Shown here: in pieces, positions 6,761 through 13,664 of the stretch
Layout: each line of letters begins with the position of its first letter
How positions within the stretch are numbered: position 1 is the first letter of the stretch
From: an uncultured Ruaniaceae bacterium
GTDB taxonomy: Bacteria > Actinomycetota > Actinomycetes > Actinomycetales > Beutenbergiaceae
DNA: 17,422 bases
Direction: 5' to 3'
Assembly (NCBI GenBank): GCA_938004115.1
Contig: CALKWS010000296.1
Coordinates: 1-17,422, forward strand
Program-made: the position numbers and the translations under genes
The notes under the pieces: generated by a model
What the model was told of the DNA's origin: nothing
The model's input: the letters and a program-made list of their open reading frames with translations, nothing else
Database searches by the model: none

Positions 6761-8476
6761 CCGGTTGGCCGCGGAGATGATCGCCTGGAAGGAGGCTGTG
6801 GTGATCGAGGGGTCGATCCCCACGCCCCACAGCACCTGGTCGCCCACCTCGCACTCCACGTACGCGGCCGCGGAGGCGTCACCTCCGGCGGAGAGGGCGT
6901 GCTCGTGATAGGCCAGTACCCGAAGGTCCACCCCGCGCTTGGCCAGCAGGTCCACGAACGCGGCGACCGGGCCGTTCCCGCGTCCGGTGAGTTCCACCAC
7001 CTCGTCACCGTCGACCAGGGACACGGTGAGTTCGTCGTCGCTGCCCTCGCCCGGGGAGACCACCGACGTGGCGCCCAGGGAGAACCGGCCCCAGCCGCGC
7101 TGCCCGCTCTCGGGCGGCGGAGGCAGGTACTCGTCCCGGAAGATCTCCCACAACTGGTCGGCGGTGACTTCCTTGCCGTCGGAGTCGGTGTGCTGCTGCA
7201 CGATCCGGGAGAACTCGATCTGCAACCGGCGGGGCAGGTTCAGGCTGTGGGTGGAGGAGAGCAGGTAGGCCACTCCGCCCTTGCCGGACTGGGAGTTCAC
7301 CCGGATCACGGCCTCATAGGTGCGGCCCACGTCCCGGGGGTCCACCGGCAGGTAGGGAATGTCCCAGGGCACGTCCTCGGGATTCTCCGCCTGGGCGACC
7401 TTGGCGTCGCGCACCTGGAAGCCCTTGTTGATCGCATCCTGATGGGAGCCGGAGAAGGCGGTGTACACCAGGTCCCCGCCGTAGGGGTGGCGGGGATGCA
7501 CGGCCATCTGCGTGCAGTCCTCCACGGTGCGGCGCACGTCGTCGATGTCGGAGAAGTCGATCATCGGATCGATGCCCTGGGTGTACAGGTTCATCCCCAG
7601 GGTGACCAGGTCCACGTTCCCGGTGCGTTCACCCTGCCCGAACAGGCAGCCCTCGATCCGGTCCGCGCCGGCCATCACGGCCAGTTCCGCGGCGGCGACG
7701 GCGCTGCCCCGGTCGTTGTGCGGGTGCACGCTCAAGGAGATGAACTCCCGGCGGGACAGGTTCCGTGACATCCACTCGATCTGGTCGGCATAGATGTTGG
7801 GGGTGGCGCGCTCCACGGTCGCGGGCAGGTTGAGGATGATCTCCCGTCCCTCCTGCGGGCCCCAGACGTCCATCACCGCCTCGCACACCTCCAGGGCGTA
7901 GTCGAGTTCGGTGTCGATGAAGATCTCCGGGGAGTACTGGTAGCCGAAGTCGGTGTCGTCCCCCAGGAGTTTCTCCGCGTGGTCCATCACGTGCTGGGTG
8001 CCGGCGGTGGCCAGTTCCTTGGTGGCCTCCCGGTCGCTGCGGAACACCACCTCGCGGAACACCGGGGCGGTGGCGTTGTACAGGTGCACGTTCGCCCGCG
8101 GGGCGCCCACCAGGGACTGCACGGTGCGTTCGATCAGGTCCGGGCGGGCCTGGGTGAGCACGGAGATGATCACGTCCTCGGGGACCGCGCCGTCCTCGAT
8201 GATGGAACGGACGAAATCGAAGTCCGCCTTGCTGGCGGCGGGGAAACCCACCTCGATCTCCTTGTAGCCCATCCGCACGAGCAGGTCGAACATGCGTCGT
8301 TTCCGGGTGGGGTCCATCGGTTCGATCAGGGCCTGGTTGCCGTCGCGCAGGTCGGTGGACAGCCAGCGGGGTGCCTTCTCGATCCGGCGTCCGGGCCAGC
8401 GGCGGTCCGGTAGATCGACGGGCTGGAACGGGCGGTACTTGCCCATCGGCATGCCATGGATAGTGCGGTTGCTCAT
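6749..8476 (-). CDS. leuA: 2-isopropylmalate synthase
   Basis: LeuA condenses acetyl-CoA with 2-oxoisovalerate, the committed step of leucine synthesis. The protein has 575 residues, matching the long actinobacterial form. The TIM-barrel catalytic part carries LSTDLRDGNQAL (39-50, with Arg44 and Asp45), the metal-binding HPHND at 251-255, and GERTGNVDL at 282-290. A C-terminal leucine-sensing regulatory domain occupies roughly residues 440-575. A good ribosome site GGGAAGGA (8493-8486) lies nine bases before the ATG. Upstream is a leader peptide with three Leu codons, so expression is probably controlled by attenuation in addition to feedback inhibition of the enzyme by leucine. Confidence 0.96.
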   Translation of the reverse strand: MSNRTIHGMPMGKYRPFQPVDLPDRRWPGRRIEKAPRWLSTDLRDGNQALIEPMDPTRKRRMFDLLVRMGYKEIEVGFPAASKADFDFVRSIIEDGAVPEDVIISVLTQARPDLIERTVQSLVGAPRANVHLYNATAPVFREVVFRSDREATKELATAGTQHVMDHAEKLLGDDTDFGYQYSPEIFIDTELDYALEVCEAVMDVWGPQEGREIILNLPATVERATPNIYADQIEWMSRNLSRREFISLSVHPHNDRGSAVAAAELAVMAGADRIEGCLFGQGERTGNVDLVTLGMNLYTQGIDPMIDFSDIDDVRRTVEDCTQMAVHPRHPYGGDLVYTAFSGSHQDAINKGFQVRDAKVAQAENPEDVPWDIPYLPVDPRDVGRTYEAVIRVNSQSGKGGVAYLLSSTHSLNLPRRLQIEFSRIVQQHTDSDGKEVTADQLWEIFRDEYLPPPPESGQRGWGRFSLGATSVVSPGEGSDDELTVSLVDGDEVVELTGRGNGPVAAFVDLLAKRGVDLRVLAYHEHALSAGGDASAAAYVECEVGDQVLWGVGIDPSITTASFQAIISAANRAMR

Positions 8477-8498
8477 CGGATTGTGTCCTTCCCAGTTG

Positions 8499-8560
8499 TC
8501 CTCGAGCCGGGGTCACCGGTACCCGCGACGAGGATCCGGCCGGGTCAGGCCTCGTCGCGG
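8499..8560 (-). promoter_or_regulatory. leuA attenuator: mutually exclusive hairpins
   Basis: On the minus strand arm 1 CCGCGACGAGG (8560-8550) is perfectly complementary over 11 bases to arm 2 CCTCGTCGCGG (8533-8523). Arm 2 can instead pair through TCCTCG (8534-8529) with CGAGGA (8504-8499), enclosing GGGT (8524-8521) and ACCC (8513-8510). Arm 1 overlaps the end of the leader peptide. A ribosome stalled at the Leu codons would leave arm 1 free to hold arm 2. A ribosome at the leader stop would cover arm 1 and allow the downstream hairpin, which ends just before the leuA ribosome site. No U-tract is seen, so the effect could be on termination or on translation. Confidence 0.6.
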
Positions 8561-8586
8561 CGAGGAAGGAGCAGAGCGTACCTCAC
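8545..8586 (-). CDS. leuL: leuA leader peptide (MRYALLLPRRDEA)
   Basis: A 13-residue frame starts at GTG 8586 and stops at TGA 8547-8545. It has three consecutive Leu codons, CTG-CTC-CTT, at 8574-8566, located just upstream of the leuA hairpins. This is the hallmark of ribosome-mediated leucine attenuation, known for leuA in several actinobacteria. The GTG follows a -10-like TACAGT by seven bases, so translation would be leaderless. An in-frame GTG three codons upstream (8595) overlaps that -10 and is less likely. Confidence 0.65.
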   Translation of the reverse strand: MRYALLLPRRDEA

Positions 8587-8593
8587 GGTCCCC

Positions 8594-8622
8594 ACTGTAG
8601 CGCACGCCTCCGGTGTCGCTAA
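8594..8622 (-). promoter_or_regulatory. leuA leader promoter
   Basis: On the minus strand TACAGT (8599-8594) serves as a plausible -10, with the weak -35 TTAGCG (8622-8617) 17 bases upstream. Transcription would begin near 8588-8586, at the leader GTG. The -35 overlaps the stop codon of the upstream FHA gene. Confidence 0.45.
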
Positions 8623-9995
8623 CGGTCAACGTCCTGGGCCAGGAGCACCTCGATGGTGGTGCCGCCCACGGTCAGGGTGGAGCCGACCGGTACCGCATGC
8701 TCGGCCCACGGCGCCAGGTCGGTGCTGGTGCCGTCCGGGCCTCGCAGCACGGTGCCGTTGGTCGAGGCGCGGTCGGTGGCCCAGACCTGCCGGCCGGTCA
8801 CGCGGATGGTCAGGTGGGTCTTGGAGACGGACCGGTCGGCGATCTTCAGCAGCGCATCCACCGTCTCCCCGGGCCGCGGCTGCGGGTCCCGGCCGATCAG
8901 GCTGACCGCATCGTTCGGGACGTGCCGGCCATCCGGCAGCAGCACCGACAGGCCATCGGGTGTACGGGTCCGGGTGTCGGCGGGCACCGGGCCCAGGCGT
9001 GAGGCCAGGCGTGTCTGTTCGAACTCCTCACCGCCGTAGCGGGGCGGGTACTGCGCATCCTCCTCGGTCCCGCCCGGGGCGCCGGCGGCCCCTGCGACCG
9101 GGACGGGTGCCTCGACCGCCCCGGCCGCGGCGGTGCCCGGTGGCGGGGGGACCGGCCCGGGCCCGTCATCGCCGCCCACGGGCGGGGCGGCCGGGACCGG
9201 TCCGGGGGCCCACTGACCGGGGGCCGCGTCCACGCCGGCGTGCGGCGGTGCCGACTGGTAGGCCGGGTGGCTGCCGGCCCGGGGATCCGGGAGCGGCTGC
9301 CCCTGGGCGCGCGCCCGCGCCTGTGGTGAGGGTCCGCGCCGGAACGCTGCCACCATCGCCGCACAGGTGCTCAGGGCGCTCAGTGCGGCCACCGCCAGCA
9401 CCAGGGCGAGGACCCCGAGCGCGACTCGCCTGGTAGCCGGCTCATCGGTCGTGGCGACGGTGATCCCGACAGCCCCGGCCAGCAGCAGGAGCCCGACCAG
9501 CAGCCGGACGATCATCGCGGCGGTGAACACATCGCGCACCGACGGGGTCACGATCTGGCCGCTGGCGCCGGTGCCGCGGATATAGGCCGCGTGCCACCTG
9601 CCGGTGGCCGCGATCGCCCGCCACGCCCCGCGTTCCAGCCAGATCCCCCAGATCGCCCACACCGCCAGGGCCAGCACGCCGACGCTGATCAGCAGCCACA
9701 GCAGCACCCCGCCGGTCACCATGTTCGACGTGGCCAGGACCAGCGCCCCGGCCCCGGCGCCGCCGAGCAGCACCACGAGCAGACCGTGCAGGTTGCGCAC
9801 CCAGCCGCAGACGTCCTCGATCAGGGTGGTCAACGCCTGCGCCCGCACCTGCGGAAGGTGCCACAGGCCGGGCCGGGAGGGCGCGTCGGGCGGCAGGTAC
9901 ACCGCGGACCGCACGCTCGGGGACCATGGTGAGGGTGCCGGGGCGGGATGGGCCGTGCCGGAAGGGTGGTCCGGCGCCCCTGGAGGCTGGCTCAT
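8619..9995 (-). CDS. Membrane-anchored FHA-domain protein
   Basis: The protein has 458 residues in three parts. Residues 1-60 are Pro-rich and soluble. About four membrane segments follow at 70-90, 95-120, 155-180 and 192-215. A long Pro/Ala/Gly-rich linker (220-320) leads to a C-terminal FHA domain (about 362-452). Phosphothreonine-binding residues are visible: Gly368-Arg369 in LIGRD, Ser391 and His394 in SVSKTHLTI, and Asn413-Gly414 in STNGT. The motif EEFEQTRLASR before the domain holds Thr328, a possible kinase target. FHA proteins of this type read Ser/Thr kinase signals. It follows the larA-like gene by ten bases and closes the MoxR-DUF58-transglutaminase-like gene set. A specific function is not known. 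Confidence 0.85.
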   Translation of the reverse strand: MSQPPGAPDHPSGTAHPAPAPSPWSPSVRSAVYLPPDAPSRPGLWHLPQVRAQALTTLIEDVCGWVRNLHGLLVVLLGGAGAGALVLATSNMVTGGVLLWLLISVGVLALAVWAIWGIWLERGAWRAIAATGRWHAAYIRGTGASGQIVTPSVRDVFTAAMIVRLLVGLLLLAGAVGITVATTDEPATRRVALGVLALVLAVAALSALSTCAAMVAAFRRGPSPQARARAQGQPLPDPRAGSHPAYQSAPPHAGVDAAPGQWAPGPVPAAPPVGGDDGPGPVPPPPGTAAAGAVEAPVPVAGAAGAPGGTEEDAQYPPRYGGEEFEQTRLASRLGPVPADTRTRTPDGLSVLLPDGRHVPNDAVSLIGRDPQPRPGETVDALLKIADRSVSKTHLTIRVTGRQVWATDRASTNGTVLRGPDGTSTDLAPWAEHAVPVGSTLTVGGTTIEVLLAQDVDR

Positions 9996-10005
9996 CGCCC
10001 CTGTG

Positions 10006-11319
10006 TCAACGGTGCCGCTCGTGCATCGCGCGGGCGTCCAGCCGCTCCTGGGTGGACCACAACCCGGCCGAGGGGGTGGAGATGAAGAACACCCGCTCCC
10101 CGTCCGGCATCGTGTTCCAGCCGTCGGTCATCACCCCGGGGTCGTACCGGCGCAGCGCCTCGTCGACATCCATGTACTCATAGCCCACCGATTCGATCTC
10201 CTCGCGGGTGAGGTCACCGGGGGCGTAGGTGATGGTGAAGCGTCCCTCGGCCGAACCGTGCACCAGGTGTGCGGTGCCGTGCGGGATCTCCTGCATGTCC
10301 GACTCCACCGCATAGTGGGCCAGCACCTCGTCCTTGCTCAGGTAGCCGTACTTGCGGATCAGCGCGTCCACCTCGGGCTGCTCCCCGAACCGCTCCACGC
10401 CCGGGGCGATCACCAGCAGTTCCCCGCCGTCGGCCATCGCCATCCGGGTGCGGTAGACCGCCTTGTTCGCCACCCAGGTGGCGCGGAACTCATCGGCCTG
10501 CATCACCGCGACGATCTTGTCCACCGGCTCGTCGAAGGCGATGATGTTCTGCGCCGTGCTGGCCCGGGCGGCCGCGAGATAGGTGTCCAGGCCGTCGCCC
10601 ACGTACACCCCGGTGTGCTTCAAGGTGCCGTCCTCGTCGTAGTCCATCACCACCTGCAGGTACACGTCCGGCAGGTGGGACAGGAAGTGCTCCTCGGCGT
10701 AGTTGAAGCACTGGCGCACGGGGGTGAGCAGGTTGCCCAGGTTGTTCTCGATGCCGTAGACCGCCGAGGCCATGTGGGAGGCACCCAGGGTCCGCTTCCC
10801 GCCCAGCCCGATGAAGTAGTTCTTGTTGTGGTTGGCGAACCCCAGGACCTCGTGCGGCACCACGTGGCCCACGTTGATGATCAGGTCCCAGTCCCCGGTC
10901 ACCGTCATGGTGTTCAGGTCGATGGGCATCTCCCAGTCCACCGCGCCGCCGGTGTAGTCGGCCACCACCTCGGCCGGGACGGTGCCTACGTGGGTGACCC
11001 CGTCCTTCCAGTCGTGCACGTGGATCCGGTCGTGCGGGACCGAGCCGAACATGAACGTGTTGTCCTCGGGGGTGTGCGGCACGTGCTGGCCCAGGGTGGG
11101 GATCAGGTGCACCTCGGCGCCGGCGTCGGTGAGCAGGTGGTAGAGGTGCTCGGTGATCCACCCGACCCCGGAGTGGGCCCGGGTGATGTCCGGCGGCAGC
11201 AGCAGCACCCGGCGCAGGTTGGCGATGCCCAACCGGGTCCGGGCCTGATCGATCAGTTCGCTGCACAGGTCTTTGATGGTCAGTTCGCTGACCCAACGTT
11301 CCTCGTGTTGGAACCACAT
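10006..11319 (-). CDS. LarA-family (DUF2088) nickel-pincer racemase/epimerase-like protein
   Basis: The protein has 437 residues, similar in length to lactate racemase LarA (about 424). Family residues are recognisable: DITR with Arg47, the LGQHVPH region with His79, His156 in VVPHE, Lys166 in NHNKN, and His182 in GASH. The 10- and 16-residue spacings from His156 to Lys166 to His182 equal those of LarA His174, Lys184 and His200, where Lys holds the nickel-pincer nucleotide and the last His binds nickel. The usual SGGxK around the Lys is replaced by ANHNK, so this is a distinct subgroup and the substrate is unknown; LarA homologues act on various 2-hydroxy acids. No larB, larC or larE is in the window. 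It follows the transglutaminase-like gene by 32 bp and may have its own promoter. Confidence 0.8.
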   Translation of the reverse strand: MWFQHEERWVSELTIKDLCSELIDQARTRLGIANLRRVLLLPPDITRAHSGVGWITEHLYHLLTDAGAEVHLIPTLGQHVPHTPEDNTFMFGSVPHDRIHVHDWKDGVTHVGTVPAEVVADYTGGAVDWEMPIDLNTMTVTGDWDLIINVGHVVPHEVLGFANHNKNYFIGLGGKRTLGASHMASAVYGIENNLGNLLTPVRQCFNYAEEHFLSHLPDVYLQVVMDYDEDGTLKHTGVYVGDGLDTYLAAARASTAQNIIAFDEPVDKIVAVMQADEFRATWVANKAVYRTRMAMADGGELLVIAPGVERFGEQPEVDALIRKYGYLSKDEVLAHYAVESDMQEIPHGTAHLVHGSAEGRFTITYAPGDLTREEIESVGYEYMDVDEALRRYDPGVMTDGWNTMPDGERVFFISTPSAGLWSTQERLDARAMHERHR

Positions 11320-11325
11320 GAGGCC

Positions 11326-11346
11326 ACCATACTCACCCGTCGGGTG
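11326..11346 (-). promoter_or_regulatory. Candidate promoter and operator of the larA-like gene
   Basis: On the minus strand TATGGT (11331-11326) is a -10-like hexamer six bases before the ATG at 11319. Just upstream is the palindrome CACCCG-T-CGGGTG (11334-11346, plus-strand reading), with perfect six-base arms. It would sit in the promoter spacer, a usual operator position. The -35 is poor (CTGAGC). The palindrome could instead be a weak terminator hairpin of the preceding gene. Confidence 0.35.
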
Positions 11347-11351
11347 GGCGC

Positions 11352-13664
11352 TCAGCGGCGCAGGGACCTGGGCGAGAAGTGCGAGCGGAACCGTACGCGG
11401 CGCCGCACCGCGTGGCGCAACCTGGCTCGGGTGCGGTGCACGTCCGTCCAGTACTGGGTGACGGTCTCCTCGTCCGGCGCCTCCGGGGCGAATACGCCGG
11501 CGTCGGCACGGGTGGCCAGCGCGGTGGTGGCGGCACCGGGATAGGTGGCGTCCAGCACCTGGGCCGTCTCCCGACGGGTGAGCCCGCCGGCACGCGCGAT
11601 GCCCAGGTCCACCGCCTGGTCCTCCACCTCCCGCCAGCCCCCGGCGATCCGCACGTCGGGCGACCCGCGGGTACGGCGCCGGCGCCGCCGTCGTGCCTTC
11701 AGTGCCGCGATCACCAGGAACGGGCTGATCAGCAACAGCACCGGGATGGCGGCGACCAGCCCGACCAGGGCCCAGGTGCGCAGATCCTCCTCGTCCTCCT
11801 GGGTCTCGTCCTGCACCTCCGCCTCGTCGCGCTCCTCGGGAGGCACGTCGGGGGGTTCCTGGGGCGGGGGCGGTGGTTGCAGCACCTGCGGTTGGGGGTG
11901 GTCCAGCGGATCGGGCTCCTCGGCCTGGGGCACCTGGTCCTCATCCGGAGTCGGGTCGAACGGCAGCCACCCGTGGCCCTCGAACGGGACCTCCACCCAG
12001 GCGGTCACGTCGTCCCCGGTCACCTGCACCGATCCGCCGCCGGGGTCGACGTCGAAGCCCATCACCACGCGCGCGGGATAACCCAGCGCGCGCACCATCA
12101 GCGCCATCGTCGCGGCGTACTGCTCGTGATCGCCCACCATCTGCTCGGCCTCGAGCATGTCCAGGAGCCGGCCGGCGCCGTGCCCCGGCCTGGAGGGCAC
12201 CTCGTTCACCAGACCGTGGGAGAAGAACCCCTGGCTGGACAGCGATGCGGCGATCGCCTCCACGCGGGCGTAGTCGCCGGTGAGCCCGTCGGTGAACTCC
12301 GCCGCCCGCGTGGCCACCACCTCGGGGACCTGGCGGGGTTCGGGAAGCGCCAGGCTCTGGGCCTGCAGCTGGGCGGTGTCCAGGTCCTGCGCCGGCCGGG
12401 GCCGGTGCGCGGTCAGCGCGTAGGAATCGCCCTCCTCCAACCCGGTGGCCACCAGGGCGGTGTGGGTGGCGGTGTTGTAGTAGAAGTTGTCCGCTAACTC
12501 CTCCGCCCGCTGTCCGGCGAACGTCACGTCAACGCTGTGGCCGATGTTGGGCAGCCACACCCCGCTCAGGGCGCCGATGGTGATCTGCAGCCGGGCGGCG
12601 TCCTCGGGCACCTCCACCTCGATGCGTTCCCCGGTGCGGTTGAAGGAGCCGGTGGCCGGGGTGCGGCCCGGGGTGACGTCCCAGACCATCCCGTCGTAGG
12701 TGTCCAAGGTGGCCAGCCGCACCGAGGTCAGACCCGGCGGCAGGTCCTCGATGGTGAACAGCGTCTCCTCGGCCAGATCGTCCACGAAGTGGCGGAAGGA
12801 GGCCAACGGGCTGGTGTAGTCGTGCGGGTCGGGCGGTGGTTCGACGTAGTCGCGGAGCACCAGCCGGGGCTGGCTCGGGGTAAGTAGGGACGCGCCGGTA
12901 CCTGCGACCGCGGCCACGCCCAGCACCACCGAGATCGCCAGCATGCGGTTGAGTTCGAGCCGGCCCGCCCGGTGGGCCACCCATGTCACCGCGATCAGCG
13001 CGCCGCCCACCCCGAGCACCCCGGGCGCCACGGTCTGGTGTGTGCCGAACAGGATGGCCAGCACCAGGGTGGCCGCCGGCATGATCAGGCTGAGGGAGTA
13101 GTGCCTGGCCCGCAGGGACACGGTGACCGCGACCAGCGCGGCCACGAAGGCCACCAGGTAGGGCAGCAGGAGCAGCCCGCCGGTGGCCCCCAGCGGCGGG
13201 GCGATGGTGAGCACCTGCTTCCACACCGTGACCAGCCCGCGGCCCATCACCTGCCACGTGGTGGGAGTGGGCAGCACGCCGCCCAGCGCGGTGGCGGGTG
13301 CGGCCAGCGCCCCGAAGGCGAAGAACACCGGCAGGGCCACCGCGAGCATCGTCAGGGTGTGCCAGCGGGCCATGGCCCCGAGCACGGCGATCACGGTGCC
13401 CAGGGCCAGTCCCCCGCCGGCGGCCAGGTAGAAGGAGCCGGACAGGTACACCGGTTGCAGCGGCGCCAGTGCCATCGCGATGAGCACCACCGGGACGGTG
13501 ATCGCCAGGATCCGGTCGGGGGTGAACCATCCCCGCCCGGGCCACCAGGACGCGCCGGGTGCACGCACGGCGCCGGAGGTGTCCCGGCGGCGCTTCGCGG
13601 CCCGACTGCCCGGGGCCTCGGCGGGGGATCCTCCGGCGGCCGACGGCGGATGCTGAGCGGTCAT
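11352..13664 (-). CDS. TgpA-like (DUF3488) transglutaminase-like membrane protein, degenerate catalytic triad
   Basis: The protein has 770 residues. A cytoplasmic basic start (1-48) is followed by about seven or eight membrane segments (50-262) of DUF3488 type. Next come an extracytoplasmic region (265-575) with a transglutaminase-like core, a Pro/Glu/Asp-rich stretch (576-628), one more membrane segment (630-655), and a cytoplasmic tail starting with a run of Arg. The core holds YPARVVMGF and the final FDPTP with Asp570. However, the position expected for catalytic Cys in GxCEQxA reads GDHEQYA (His513), and the expected His in HAWVEV is Thr554. Both codons were checked on the minus strand. 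The domain is therefore probably not a classical transglutaminase or protease. The start overlaps the DUF58 stop (ATGA). Confidence 0.88.
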   Translation of the reverse strand: MTAQHPPSAAGGSPAEAPGSRAAKRRRDTSGAVRAPGASWWPGRGWFTPDRILAITVPVVLIAMALAPLQPVYLSGSFYLAAGGGLALGTVIAVLGAMARWHTLTMLAVALPVFFAFGALAAPATALGGVLPTPTTWQVMGRGLVTVWKQVLTIAPPLGATGGLLLLPYLVAFVAALVAVTVSLRARHYSLSLIMPAATLVLAILFGTHQTVAPGVLGVGGALIAVTWVAHRAGRLELNRMLAISVVLGVAAVAGTGASLLTPSQPRLVLRDYVEPPPDPHDYTSPLASFRHFVDDLAEETLFTIEDLPPGLTSVRLATLDTYDGMVWDVTPGRTPATGSFNRTGERIEVEVPEDAARLQITIGALSGVWLPNIGHSVDVTFAGQRAEELADNFYYNTATHTALVATGLEEGDSYALTAHRPRPAQDLDTAQLQAQSLALPEPRQVPEVVATRAAEFTDGLTGDYARVEAIAASLSSQGFFSHGLVNEVPSRPGHGAGRLLDMLEAEQMVGDHEQYAATMALMVRALGYPARVVMGFDVDPGGGSVQVTGDDVTAWVEVPFEGHGWLPFDPTPDEDQVPQAEEPDPLDHPQPQVLQPPPPPQEPPDVPPEERDEAEVQDETQEDEEDLRTWALVGLVAAIPVLLLISPFLVIAALKARRRRRRRTRGSPDVRIAGGWREVEDQAVDLGIARAGGLTRRETAQVLDATYPGAATTALATRADAGVFAPEAPDEETVTQYWTDVHRTRARLRHAVRRRVRFRSHFSPRSLRR

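Noticed and set aside
6521..7768. 415-codon rightward frame opposite recO/leuA
   Set aside because: It is antisense to leuA, whose catalytic motifs are intact; the product shows no family features and has no ribosome site.
9604..11544. 646-codon rightward frame opposite the FHA and larA-like genes
   Set aside because: It spans two well-supported genes in antisense and has Val/His/Gly-rich composition typical of a mirror frame.
12003..12128. Frameshift or sequencing error causing the lost transglutaminase residues
   Set aside because: The frame continues unbroken with family-like sequence on both sides (YPARVVMGF, AWVEV, FDPTP), so the substitutions are single-codon differences.
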